Positions 35,864 to 44,504 of a stretch of DNA of 64,000 bases are shown here, one piece after another (position 1 is the stretch's first letter; each line of letters begins with the position of its first letter). Both the position numbers and the translations under genes were made by a program. The notes below the pieces were generated by a model. The model did no database searches. It was not told the origin of the DNA and was given only the letters and a program-made list of their open reading frames with translations. Origin of the DNA: UBA7703 sp034926785 (GTDB taxonomy: Bacteria; Bacillota; Clostridia; Christensenellales; CAG-138); assembly GCA_034926785.1 (NCBI GenBank), contig JAYFQU010000017.1, positions 1-64,000 on the forward strand, given 5' to 3'.

Positions 35864-36312
35864 TTGGAACGGCTGAAATGGAGCAGTATATGCGCCTCGC
35901 GCTGGAGGAGGCGCGGCTCGCGTTCGACGCGGGCGAGGTTCCCGTCGGCGCGGTGTTGGTCTGCGACGGCCAGGTTATCGCCCGTGCGCACAACCGCGTG
36001 GAGGCGGATTCGGATGCAACGGCACACGCGGAGTTGCTCTGCCTGCGCGAAGGGATGGCGAAGCGCGGTAGTCGTCTGGGCGAGTGCGCGCTCTATGTAA
36101 CGCTCGAGCCCTGCGCAATGTGCGCGGGCGCCTGTGTAAACGCAAAACTGGGACACATCGTGTTCGGCGCGTTCGATGAAACCGCCGGTTGCTGCGGTTC
36201 GAGGATGGACCTGACCGACAAATGCTTTCTGCACAGCGTCGAGGTTTGGGGTGGCATTCTGGAAAACGACTGCAAAGCGCTCCTGACGGAGTTCTTTCGG
36301 GCGCTTCGATAA
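35860..36312 (+). CDS. tadA: tRNA-specific adenosine deaminase
   Basis: 150 residues. Makes inosine-34 in tRNA-Arg. Zinc and catalytic motifs HAELLCL (His, Glu) and PCAMCAGAC (two Cys); VPVGAVLV and GAFDETAGCCGS are family features. The stop codon lies in the loop of the terminator hairpin that follows. Confidence 0.93.
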   Translation: MIGTAEMEQYMRLALEEARLAFDAGEVPVGAVLVCDGQVIARAHNRVEADSDATAHAELLCLREGMAKRGSRLGECALYVTLEPCAMCAGACVNAKLGHIVFGAFDETAGCCGSRMDLTDKCFLHSVEVWGGILENDCKALLTEFFRALR

Positions 36313-36326
36313 CGGGGCGTTTTTTT
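36302..36326 (+). terminator. Terminator of the ecf-truA-tadA operon
   Basis: CGCTTCG-ATAA-CGGGGCG (two G-U pairs) followed by seven T; the tadA stop codon TAA occupies the loop. Confidence 0.7.
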
Positions 36327-36404
36327 GTTCTTTTTTACGTCCGTTCACACGTGTCTCATGCTACAATAGGCCACAGGAAACACCATTACGAGGAGGCTCA
36401 TTTC

Positions 36405-37337
36405 ATGGAATTTCTGCGTTTGCTCGAAGGACTGCGTACCCCCTTTCTAAACTCCGTCTTCCAGTTTTTTACATTTTTTGGCGAAGAGACGCTCTTCATG
36501 ATTATCGCCATGACAATTTTCTGGTGTCTGGATAAAAAAAGCGGCTATTTTCTGTTGTATGTGAGTTTCCTTGGCAATCTGATCAACTCGTTTCTCAAGC
36601 TGTTCTTCATCATTCCCCGCCCGTGGGTGCTGGATTCCAAGTTTACCATTGTAGAATCCGCCCGCGCGGAGGCGACGGGTTATTCCTTCCCCAGCGGACA
36701 CACGCAGAGTGCTGCGGGGCTGTTTTTTGGTATTGCGCGGTTTCGTCGTGAAACCTGGCTTCGCATCGTCTGCGTCATCCTGGCGTTGCTGGTCGGCTTT
36801 TCACGCATGTATCTTGGCGTTCATACGCCTGCGGATGTGCTCACGTCGCTTGGCATTGCGCTGCTGCTCGTGATGTTGGCCTATCCGCTGTTCAATCGCG
36901 CATGGAACAATGCGAAATGGTTCATTCCGCTGTTTGGCGCGCTCCTCGCGGTCGGCATCGCGCTGATTCTCTACATCGAGCGAATCCCCCTGCCGGAGAA
37001 TGCCATTTTACAGTTCTCCGCGGATTGTGCGGAGAGTTCCTACAAGATGTTTGGCGGCGCAATTGGGCTTTGTTTCATCCTTTGGCTGGAACCAAAGTAC
37101 ATCCGTTTTTCGGAAAAAGCGGTCTGGTGGGCGCAGATCATCAAGGTTGCTCTGGGGCTCGGGCTTGTCGTCGCCGTGCAAGCGTTCACAAAAACTCCCC
37201 TGCTCGCGCTCTCCGGCGGTTTAAATTGGGGCAACTCCATTCGCTATTTTCTGATGGTGCTTGTCGGCGGCGCGCTCTGGCCGCTGAGCTTTCGCTTTTT
37301 TGGCAAGCTTGGCCGAAAAAAAGAGCCGGCCGCGTAA
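36405..37337 (+). CDS. PAP2-family membrane phosphatase
   Basis: 310 residues, start set by GAGGAGG. Eight or so membrane helices; the phosphatase signature is complete: KLFFIIPRP (KxxxxxxRP), PSGHTQ (PSGH) and SRMYLGVHTPADV (SRxxxxxHxxxD). Likely dephosphorylates a lipid phosphate such as undecaprenyl pyrophosphate or phosphatidate; extra C-terminal helices beyond the core distinguish it from short BcrC types. Confidence 0.88.
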   Translation: MEFLRLLEGLRTPFLNSVFQFFTFFGEETLFMIIAMTIFWCLDKKSGYFLLYVSFLGNLINSFLKLFFIIPRPWVLDSKFTIVESARAEATGYSFPSGHTQSAAGLFFGIARFRRETWLRIVCVILALLVGFSRMYLGVHTPADVLTSLGIALLLVMLAYPLFNRAWNNAKWFIPLFGALLAVGIALILYIERIPLPENAILQFSADCAESSYKMFGGAIGLCFILWLEPKYIRFSEKAVWWAQIIKVALGLGLVVAVQAFTKTPLLALSGGLNWGNSIRYFLMVLVGGALWPLSFRFFGKLGRKKEPAA

Positions 37338-37359
37338 CAAGCCCGCTCTCCATGCATTT

Positions 37360-37386
37360 CCCCGCCTTGTGGCGGGGATTCTTTTG
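37360..37386 (+). terminator. Terminator after the PAP2 gene
   Basis: CCCCGCC-TTGT-GGCGGGG followed by ATTCTTTTG. Confidence 0.8.
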
Positions 37387-37387
37387 T

Positions 37388-38512
37388 TTAGTGAATCAAT
37401 CCGCGAATGATCAGTGTGAGAATCAACGCGACGCAGACCACGCCGCCGTAGATGACCCAGACCTTCCGCTTGATGCGCGCTTCCTTCTGTACCTGCTCCT
37501 CAGCATCTTTGGGTTCGCTCGCCACCGCGCCCTCCATTGCATCCAGCGCACGATCCAGAATGGATTTTTTCGGCAATGGTTGCGCCGCTGCCTCCTTTGC
37601 GCGCGCCTCCTGCGGTCTGCTTTGGGAGGCGTTTTTACGCGGTTCGGGAATGCTGCTCGTCACATCCTCATCCACCACATCCGGGCAAATCGCACCGATC
37701 TCAACGCAAGCCAACGCATGGCGATAGTCAAACACCGAAGCGATGCGCCGGTAGCCGGAGGTTTCGAGCAGATGCCACAAAAACTCGAAGAACTGCGGTG
37801 GAATATTGGCGTGCGGCTGAATCCCCTCGCCAAAAACCGCAAGTCCCGTCATCGCCTCATACAGTGTTCTCCCGATCGCGGAGAGGTCAATCCAGGGTTC
37901 GGTGTCGTCCACCTCATGCCGCGCGCGCAAGCCCGCCTTCGCCGCGCCAAAGTCGACCAGCTTCACCTTTCCGTCGGTACAGAGAAAGATGGATTTCGCA
38001 TTGATATCGTAATGCAGCGAATTCAGGCTGTGCACCACGAGCAGCGCATCCGCAAGCGAGGCCGCGATATACATCGCCTCCTCCGGATAGAGCCTCCTGC
38101 GGCGCAGTTGTAAAAAGCGCTCCAGCGTAATGCCGACTAAGTGCTCCATCACGGCATACGACGTGCCGTTTTCAAAAAACGCGGTATACACCGTGACCAG
38201 ATTGTCGCTTCCTTTTGCGTCCGTCAGCGCCAGATGCTGGCGGTAAAACATCTCCGACCCGAGAAAAAACAACGCCCCGCAGGCCTTGTTTTTGGGATGC
38301 AGCGCCTGCCCCTGCTCCGCGCGGACGGCCAGCGCATAGGGGAAATACTCCTTTAACGCAATCCGCGTGCCTGTTTTTTCATCGTGGCCACAATAGGTGA
38401 TGCCATAGGTGCCGCGCCCCAATATTCCGTCGATGCAGTAACGCCGATGCAGCAGTGTTCCAACCGGCAGCAGTTCCGCCGGTTCCAGTTCCTCCGACAT
38501 GAGTTGAATCAT
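37388..38512 (-). CDS. Atypical Ser/Thr kinase-like membrane protein
   Basis: 374 residues. The kinase fold is clear: GRGTYGITYCGHD glycine loop, ALKEYFP lysine, VMEHL hinge and DFGAAKAG. The catalytic loop reads HYDINAKSIF instead of HRDxKPxN: the Asp is kept but the Lys is Asn and the metal-binding Asn is Ser. A Glu/Lys/Ala-rich linker leads to a single C-terminal transmembrane helix (about 350-370) with almost no extracellular part. It may be weakly active or a pseudokinase. It follows YfcC on the same strand. Confidence 0.75.
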   Translation of the reverse strand: MIQLMSEELEPAELLPVGTLLHRRYCIDGILGRGTYGITYCGHDEKTGTRIALKEYFPYALAVRAEQGQALHPKNKACGALFFLGSEMFYRQHLALTDAKGSDNLVTVYTAFFENGTSYAVMEHLVGITLERFLQLRRRRLYPEEAMYIAASLADALLVVHSLNSLHYDINAKSIFLCTDGKVKLVDFGAAKAGLRARHEVDDTEPWIDLSAIGRTLYEAMTGLAVFGEGIQPHANIPPQFFEFLWHLLETSGYRRIASVFDYRHALACVEIGAICPDVVDEDVTSSIPEPRKNASQSRPQEARAKEAAAQPLPKKSILDRALDAMEGAVASEPKDAEEQVQKEARIKRKVWVIYGGVVCVALILTLIIRGLIH

Positions 38513-38600
38513 GATGTTACGATAGACCCCTTTGCCCTAAACTCCCAAATCTTGACCAGACAGCGCAGGATATCCCGCCTCGCGCCCTATTGCGATACGA

Positions 38601-40034
38601 TCAATACCCAACCGCGTTTGCAAACAGCAGCAATCCGCAGGTGAGCGCGAGCACCGCCGCCTGAATCTTTGCGCTCCATTTAAACCACTTGCCATATCCG
38701 ATGCCAACAATTCCAAGCGAGATCAACAACACCGGGTTGGTCGGGTAAAACACATTGGAGAACCCGTCGCCAAAGGCATATGCCAGCACGGAGATCTGCC
38801 GCGAAATGCCGCTGAGATCCGCAATCGGCGCAATCAGCGGCATGAGCAGAAACGCCTTTGCCGAGCCGCTGGAAATAAAGAGCTCCATCACCAGCGCAAG
38901 CGCATAGATGAGCAACACAACAACGCCGCTCTTGGCGTTTTGCGTGAGCAGTACGGTTTGATAGAGAATCGTATCCAGTATTTTGGATTCCACCATGGTA
39001 TAGCGAATCGAATTCGCCATCAAAATCAACAGCACGGCGGGCAGGATATTGATCATGCCCTTGCCAAACGATTTGAGATATGCTCGCCCGCCCATACCGG
39101 AAGCAAGCGAGGAGATCGTCCCCGCGAGCAGGAAGATCAGAGCGATCAGCGGCATGATGATATCCTGTAAAAACGGTATCACGCTGGAGGAAAGAATCAA
39201 TGCGATCCCCACGCCGAGGACGGCGGCAAACCAGATCAGCGCACGATCCTTGCGCCGCTCCTCCACATAATCCATGCGAAGCGACGCCCAGCGATCGATC
39301 ATCGCGGGATCGTAGATCATAGAGCGCTTTGGGTCACGCTCAATTCGCTTTGCGTACGGAACCAAAAACGCCATGAGCAAACCGTAGATCAGCACAAAGG
39401 TCAACAACCGCATCCACATACCGGAGAACATCGGAAGCCCCACAAGCTCCTGCGCGACGCCAACCGTGAACGGATTGGCAACGCCGGTGCTGAAGCCAAA
39501 GCCAACCGCGAGCAGGCTCATGCCGAGGCCCACCAGCGCATCCCAGCCAAGAGAGTAGGCAAGCGCTACCGCGATTGGCACCAGCGGCACGCACTCTTCA
39601 AAGGAACCGACAAACGCGCCAAGACACATAAAGAACAGCGCAACCAGCGGCAACAGTTTATATTTCTGCTGTTCAAACATGCGGTAGACGCGGTTAAACA
39701 TATAGGAAAGCACACCGCATTCGTCCATTGCGTTGAACGCGCCGCCAATGACGAGCAGAAACGCAATGATCGCGATCACCGTACCGGAGCCGCTCGACCC
39801 CAGCGCAAGAAACGGCGAGAGAAGCCATTCCCCAAAAGGCAGCCCACCGGCAACGGTTTGATAGGTTCCCGCGACGATAGACTCCTTGCCGTCCGTCATC
39901 ACGCGCTGATATTCGCCGGCGGGCAGGAAGAACGTGAGCGAGTAGACCAACGCCATCAGGATGAATAGAATGATGAGCGCGGCGATAAAGGAACGCGTGC
40001 CAACATTAAATACCCGCTTTGAACGATTCTCCAT
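38601..40034 (-). CDS. YfcC-family transporter
   Basis: 477 residues, about 12 membrane helices, opening RVFNVGTRSFIAALIILF and with FFLPAGEYQR after the first helix, as in the YfcC/C4-dicarboxylate anaerobic-carrier-related family. Conserved glycine-rich segments include GAFNAMDECGVLSYM, GAFVGSFEECVPLVPI and SSGSAKAFLLMPLIAPIAD. Probably a sodium- or proton-coupled importer of an amino acid, peptide or carboxylate. GGGAGG precedes the ATG. Confidence 0.8.
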   Translation of the reverse strand: MENRSKRVFNVGTRSFIAALIILFILMALVYSLTFFLPAGEYQRVMTDGKESIVAGTYQTVAGGLPFGEWLLSPFLALGSSGSGTVIAIIAFLLVIGGAFNAMDECGVLSYMFNRVYRMFEQQKYKLLPLVALFFMCLGAFVGSFEECVPLVPIAVALAYSLGWDALVGLGMSLLAVGFGFSTGVANPFTVGVAQELVGLPMFSGMWMRLLTFVLIYGLLMAFLVPYAKRIERDPKRSMIYDPAMIDRWASLRMDYVEERRKDRALIWFAAVLGVGIALILSSSVIPFLQDIIMPLIALIFLLAGTISSLASGMGGRAYLKSFGKGMINILPAVLLILMANSIRYTMVESKILDTILYQTVLLTQNAKSGVVVLLIYALALVMELFISSGSAKAFLLMPLIAPIADLSGISRQISVLAYAFGDGFSNVFYPTNPVLLISLGIVGIGYGKWFKWSAKIQAAVLALTCGLLLFANAVGY

Positions 40035-40181
40035 GTTTCATCCTCCCGTATGTTCCGCGATCCAATCCGACATTGACGTTGCTTGTCATATCTAAGCAAA
40101 TAGTATAACATAGCAAATTCACGATCGCATCACCGTTTCTTTTTATTTATTTCGGCAAGGGGAAACAACGCCGTTCTCCCG

Positions 40182-40209
40182 TTGCAAACAGCCGTGCATT
40201 TGATATAAT
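40182..40209 (+). promoter_or_regulatory. Promoter of the riboswitch-ATPase transcript
   Basis: TTGCAA (40182-40187), 16-base spacer, TATAAT (40204-40209), ten bases before the aptamer. Confidence 0.85.
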
Positions 40210-40218
40210 AGAAATTGC

Positions 40219-40316
40219 GTGAGGGAGTAGTTGGCGCGGCGTACTGTCCGTGTTCCAAGTCAACATGGTAGCACGACGCAAGGAGCGTCTGGCTTGGATG
40301 AAATAGCGAGACTCAT
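40219..40316 (+). ncRNA. yybP-ykoY manganese riboswitch aptamer
   Basis: P1 is GTGAG (40219-40223) paired with CTCAT (40312-40316). Directly inside it are the two conserved binding loops: GGAGTAG on the 5' side and TAGCGAGA on the 3' side. These are the hallmark Mn2+-binding elements of this class. Between them lie a CCAAG/CTTGG helix and the conserved GTCAACAT segment. The 3' P1 strand overlaps the 5' arm of the terminator at 40314, so ligand binding should favour read-through. The fit to the class is from memory of its consensus. Confidence 0.88.
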
Positions 40317-40352
40317 GTACGACAGCGTGTTTGCCGTACATGTGTCTTTTTT
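40314..40352 (+). terminator. Riboswitch expression-platform terminator
   Basis: CATGTACG..CGTACATG stem (40314-40321 with 40335-40342) then GTG and TCTTTTTT. It competes with riboswitch P1, giving a Mn2+-on switch ahead of the ATPase. Confidence 0.85.
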
Positions 40353-40412
40353 ATTTTCAATGGCAGGCAGTCGCCCTCCTCCTGTTGAACAACACGAAAG
40401 GATGTATCGAAT

Positions 40413-43049
40413 ATGCAGCAATATTTGCTCGACCCAGCGGAGGCGCTCCAGTCAGTTTCCTCCAACGCGCAGGGGCTCACTTGCGCGGAGGCGCAAAAAA
40501 GGTTGGAACAAAACGGGCCCAACAAGCTCGCAGAGGGCAAGAAGACCCCGATCATCGTTCGCTTTTTTCAGCAGATGAAGGATCCGATGATCCTGATTTT
40601 GCTCGCAGCGGCTCTGGTTTCCGGCATCACTGCGGCAATTGAAGGTGAAAGCTTTGCGGATGTCATCATCATCCTCTCCGTCGTCATCATCAACGCGGTT
40701 CTTGGCGTCGTACAGGAGAGCAAAGCGGAGAAGGCGATCGAAGCTCTCCAAAAGATGTCCGCCGCGACCTGCCGCGTACTCCGCGACGGGCATATCGCAC
40801 GCATCAAGACGGAAGAGCTCGCGGTGGGCGACGTCGTCCTGCTGGAGGCGGGGGACGCCGTTCCGGCCGACGGACGCATTTTGGAAAGCGCAAGCCTGCA
40901 AATTGAAGAGGCTGCGCTGACCGGCGAAAGCGTGCCCGTCAGCAAAGCGATTGATACGCTGATGCTGGGCGGCGCAAAGGATATCCCGCTGGGCGATCGC
41001 AAAAATATGATCTATATGGGCAGCACCGTTGTTTACGGGCGCGGCAAAGCGGTCATCACCGCAACCGGGATGCAGACCGAGATGGGTAAAATCGCCGACG
41101 CGCTGGCAAAGGCCGAGGACGGGCAGACCCCGCTGCAGATCAAGCTTTCGCAGCTTTCTAAGATTCTCACCTGGCTCGTGCTCGGAATCTGCGTGGTCAT
41201 CTTCGGCGTGAATATCCTCCGCTTCCATGGCACGGGTGAGCGCTATATTCTGGACTCCTTCCTGATCGCGGTCAGCCTCGCGGTTGCCGCCATACCGGAA
41301 GGGCTCGCGGCGGTGGTCACCATCGTTCTCTCCATTGGCGTCACCAACATGAGCAAGCACAACGCCATCATCCGCCGTCTCACCGCGGTTGAAACGCTTG
41401 GCTGCGCGCAGATCATCTGTTCGGATAAAACCGGCACGCTCACACAGAACAAGATGACGGTGGTAGAGGATTATGCGGACGATATCCCGCTGCTTGCAAA
41501 GGCCATGGCGCTCTGCACAGACGCGGAGCTGGACGAGGCGAACAACGCGGTTGGCGAACCAACCGAATGCGCTTTGGTCAATTTCGCGGTCACAAAAAAC
41601 CTGCTCAAGCCCGCGCTAAAGCAGGCGGAGCCGCGCGTAGACGAAGCCCCGTTTGACAGCATGCGCAAGATGATGTCCACTGTGCATCGTTTGTCGCAGG
41701 GCTATGTGCAGTATACGAAGGGCGCTCCGGACGAGGTGCTCAAAAAGTGCGTCTACTATTGGAAAAACGGCAAGGAGCTCCCGCTGACGGACGATGTCCG
41801 CGCGGAGATTCTCGCCGCGAATAAAAGCATGGCGGACAAAGCCCTGCGCGTTCTCTGCGGCGCTTTCCGAACCCATAATGAAAAGCCCGTGGATCACTCC
41901 CCTGCCGCGTTGGAACGCGAGCTAGTCTTCATTGGCCTCGTCGGGATGATCGACCCCGTCCGCCCCGAGGTCGTCGGCGCAATTCAGCAGTGCCGCTCGG
42001 CAGGCATCCGCCCGATCATGATCACGGGCGACCATCGCGACACCGCAGCCGCAATCGCGCTCACGCTCGGCATTATCTCCGATGCGTCCGAGGCGATCAC
42101 GGGCGCGCAGTTGGACGAAATTGACGACGCCACCTTCGAAAAAACCGTCGGTCATTATAGCGTATATGCCCGAGTTCAGCCGGAGCACAAGGTGCGTATC
42201 GTGAACGCCTGGCGTAAAAACGGCTATATCACCGCGATGACGGGCGATGGAGTAAACGACGCGCCGAGCATCAAGAGCGCGGATATCGGCATCGGCATGG
42301 GTATCACCGGCACGGACGTAACAAAGAACGTAGCGGATATGGTGCTGGCGGACGACAACTTTGCAACCATCGTCGGCGCCGTGCAGGAGGGCCGCCGCAT
42401 CTACGACAACATCCGCAAGTCAATTCAGTTTTTGCTCTCCTCCAACATGAGCGAGGTGCTGAGCATCTTCTTTGCGACGCTGCTGGGGTTTGTGATTCTC
42501 AAGCCGGTTCACCTGCTCTGGATCAACCTGATTACAGACTCCTTACCCGCACTTGCGCTGGGTACGGAGGCCTGCGAACGGGACATCATGCGCCGGCCGC
42601 CAAGAGACCCAAAGGACGGCATCTTTGCCGGCGGCGTCGGATTTGACGTTGCGTATCAGGGGTTCCTTGTGACGGTGCTCACCATGGCGGCATTCTTTAT
42701 CGGTGAGCGAATTCAAAACGGCGCATGGGCGATCGCCAACAGTACGGACGGCACGACGATGGCATTCCTCACACTGAGCATGGCGGAGATCTTCCATAGC
42801 TTTAACATGCGCTCGCAGCGGAAGAGCCTGTTCACGATGCATTGCCATAACATCTATCTCTGGGGTGCGGCGGCGCTCTCCCTCGTGCTCACGCTTGTGG
42901 TGCTCTATGTTCCCTTTCTGCAGCAGGCCTTTAGCTTCGAGCACATCAGTTTTCTGGAATACGGCATCGCCGTCGCCCTCGCGTTTCTGATTATCCCGCT
43001 AGTGGAACTGGTCAAGCTGATTCAGCGTACGGCGGCGAAGAAGAAGTAA
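40413..43049 (+). CDS. P-type cation ATPase (P2A-like), probable Mn2+ exporter
   Basis: 878 residues, calcium-ATPase-like. Motifs: TGES (LTGESVPV), PEGLAAVVTIVLSIG in M4, DKTGTLTQNKM (phosphorylated Asp), ITGDHRDTA and TGDGVNDAPSIKSADIGIGMG; NLITDSLPALALG in M6 provides metal ligands. Sequence alone says Ca2+ or Mn2+ efflux; the yybP-ykoY riboswitch in its leader argues for Mn2+ as regulator and likely cargo. GAAAGGA before the ATG. Followed by a terminator hairpin carrying element A2. Confidence 0.9.
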   Translation: MQQYLLDPAEALQSVSSNAQGLTCAEAQKRLEQNGPNKLAEGKKTPIIVRFFQQMKDPMILILLAAALVSGITAAIEGESFADVIIILSVVIINAVLGVVQESKAEKAIEALQKMSAATCRVLRDGHIARIKTEELAVGDVVLLEAGDAVPADGRILESASLQIEEAALTGESVPVSKAIDTLMLGGAKDIPLGDRKNMIYMGSTVVYGRGKAVITATGMQTEMGKIADALAKAEDGQTPLQIKLSQLSKILTWLVLGICVVIFGVNILRFHGTGERYILDSFLIAVSLAVAAIPEGLAAVVTIVLSIGVTNMSKHNAIIRRLTAVETLGCAQIICSDKTGTLTQNKMTVVEDYADDIPLLAKAMALCTDAELDEANNAVGEPTECALVNFAVTKNLLKPALKQAEPRVDEAPFDSMRKMMSTVHRLSQGYVQYTKGAPDEVLKKCVYYWKNGKELPLTDDVRAEILAANKSMADKALRVLCGAFRTHNEKPVDHSPAALERELVFIGLVGMIDPVRPEVVGAIQQCRSAGIRPIMITGDHRDTAAAIALTLGIISDASEAITGAQLDEIDDATFEKTVGHYSVYARVQPEHKVRIVNAWRKNGYITAMTGDGVNDAPSIKSADIGIGMGITGTDVTKNVADMVLADDNFATIVGAVQEGRRIYDNIRKSIQFLLSSNMSEVLSIFFATLLGFVILKPVHLLWINLITDSLPALALGTEACERDIMRRPPRDPKDGIFAGGVGFDVAYQGFLVTVLTMAAFFIGERIQNGAWAIANSTDGTTMAFLTLSMAEIFHSFNMRSQRKSLFTMHCHNIYLWGAAALSLVLTLVVLYVPFLQQAFSFEHISFLEYGIAVALAFLIIPLVELVKLIQRTAAKKK

Positions 43050-43070
43050 ACAACACGAATACGAAGCAAG

Positions 43071-43092
43071 AGCGCACCCGTGAGGGTGCGCT
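43071..43092 (+). terminator. Terminator-like hairpin, left copy
   Basis: AGCGCACCC-GTGA-GGGTGCGCT, 22 bases past the ATPase stop; repeated at 43264-43285 across element A2. Confidence 0.6.
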
Positions 43093-43263
43093 CAGAGCAT
43101 CAACAAACCCAGCAGGGGGTTTGGGGGATTTCGAAAATCCCCCATGTTCCTTCAAATTTGGCGATTCATTCGCCGAATTTGTGAAAAAAATGGCGCGATT
43201 CGCGTCATTTTAACCCAAAGTAAAACCCATCGGCAGAGTCCGCAGGACTTTGTCGATGGGCTG
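43093..43263. repeat. Dispersed hairpin-array element, family A, copy 2
   Basis: 171 bp from CAGAGCATCAACAAACC to GTCGATGGGCTG, over 90 percent alike by eye to 49138-49308 and to the reverse complement of 25031-25199. It carries the same four hairpins, flanked by two copies of the local GCGCACCC/GGGTGCGC hairpin. Confidence 0.92.
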
Positions 43264-43290
43264 AGTGCACCCGCGAGGGTGCGCTCTTGC
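43264..43290 (+). terminator. Terminator-like hairpin, right copy
   Basis: AGTGCACCC-GCGA-GGGTGCGCT followed by CTTGC; two differences from the left copy. Confidence 0.55.
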
Positions 43291-43300
43291 GCTATACAGT

Positions 43301-43326
43301 AACAAACAAAGCACCCTTTCGGGTGC
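43301..43326 (-). terminator. fba terminator
   Basis: Minus strand GCACCC-GAAA-GGGTGC followed by TTTGTTTGTT, 26 bases after the fba stop. Confidence 0.8.
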
Positions 43327-43351
43327 CTTGCCTTAGAAACGCTATTGATTC

Positions 43352-44287
43352 TTACGCTTTGCCGTCGCAGCCGAGCACGGTCGTGATCTTGTGGGAGACC
43401 ATGTTCTTGATGGCCAGACGCGCCGGGGCGAGATACTGACGCGGATCAAAGTGCGAGGGATTGTCGTTGAAATATTTGCGGATCGTCGCGGTCATCGCAA
43501 GGCGAAGATCGCTGTCGATGTTAATCTTACAAACCGCAAGACGCGCCGCTTCACGGAGCATATCCTCCGGAATGCCGATCGCGTCCGGCATATTGCCGCC
43601 ATTTTCGTTGATCATCTTCACAAACTCCGGAATAACGCTGCTTGCGCCGTGGAGAACGATCGGGAACCCGGGCAGACGCTTTTCAACTTCTTTGAGAATG
43701 TCGAATCTCAACTGCGGCTTGGTGCCGGGCTTAAATTTATATGCGCCGTGGCTGGTGCCGATGGCGATTGCCAGCGAATCCACACCGGTGCGGTTGACGA
43801 AGTCCTGCACCTGGTCGGGATCGGTATAGCTGCCCTCGCCCGCGGCAACCTTGACGTCGTCCTCAACGCCTTCGAGGCGACCGAGTTCGCCTTCTACAAC
43901 CACGCCGTGATCATGGGCATACTCAACAACCTGACGGGTGAGCTTGACATTCTCTTCATAGCCGTGGTGCGATCCGTCGATCATGACAGAGGAAAATCCG
44001 CCGTCGATGCAGCTTTTGCAGAGTTCAAAGGTATCGCCATGGTCAAGATGTACCGCGATGGGCAAGTCCGTCTCGATGCAGGCGGCTTCGATGAGCTTCA
44101 TCAGATAGGTATGATTCGCGTATTTGCGCGCGCCGGAACTGACCTGCAGAATCAGCGGAGCCTTGAGCTCCTTGGCGGCTTCGGTGATGCCCTGAATGAT
44201 CTCCATATTGTTCACGTTGAATGCGCCGATGGCATAGCCGCCGGCATATGCATCCGCAAACATCTTTTTGGTGGTTACGATAGGCAT
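43352..44287 (-). CDS. fba: Class II fructose-1,6-bisphosphate aldolase
   Basis: 311 residues. Zinc-dependent aldolase of glycolysis: AVHLDHGDTFE (metal His and Asp), VEGELGRLEGVEDDV, GTSHGAYKF, VLHGASSV and KINIDSDLRLA. Stop is close to a good terminator; the promoter at 44343-44370 carries a 7-bp-arm palindrome at its start site. Confidence 0.96.
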   Translation of the reverse strand: MPIVTTKKMFADAYAGGYAIGAFNVNNMEIIQGITEAAKELKAPLILQVSSGARKYANHTYLMKLIEAACIETDLPIAVHLDHGDTFELCKSCIDGGFSSVMIDGSHHGYEENVKLTRQVVEYAHDHGVVVEGELGRLEGVEDDVKVAAGEGSYTDPDQVQDFVNRTGVDSLAIAIGTSHGAYKFKPGTKPQLRFDILKEVEKRLPGFPIVLHGASSVIPEFVKMINENGGNMPDAIGIPEDMLREAARLAVCKINIDSDLRLAMTATIRKYFNDNPSHFDPRQYLAPARLAIKNMVSHKITTVLGCDGKA

Positions 44288-44322
44288 AGTGTGTATCTCC
44301 TTTTCTCGATCGGTTGGATCTT

Positions 44323-44340
44323 GTATCGATTCTTCGATAC
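44323..44340. promoter_or_regulatory. Palindrome at the fba transcription start
   Basis: GTATCGA-TTCT-TCGATAC, perfect 7-bp arms, just downstream of the -10 in the direction of transcription. Its position suits a repressor site. Confidence 0.5.
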
Positions 44341-44342
44341 GT

Positions 44343-44370
44343 ATTCTATCACAAGACGATTAATTTGCAA
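44343..44370 (-). promoter_or_regulatory. fba promoter
   Basis: Minus strand TTGCAA (44370-44365), 16-base spacer, TAGAAT (44348-44343). Confidence 0.75.
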
Positions 44371-44474
44371 CGAAAAAATCCTTTGTGCGCATGAAAAAGC
44401 GATCCGTCCCAGGCAGTATCTACATCCTTTGCCTCCTGCGTCTTTTTTGATTGCACGATTAGCCGCGCGCAAGA

Positions 44475-44503
44475 TTGTCATTCCATCTTGTTTGGTCTAT
44501 ACT
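44475..44503 (+). promoter_or_regulatory. Promoter abutting MITE C2
   Basis: TTGTCA (44475-44480), 17-base spacer, TATACT (44498-44503). The MITE begins two bases after the -10, so transcription must start inside the element. Confidence 0.75.
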
Positions 44504-44504
44504 A

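Noticed and set aside
36189..36404. Longer in-frame start for the PAP2 phosphatase
   Set aside because: It would overlap tadA in another frame and run through the tadA terminator; GAGGAGG places the start at 36405.
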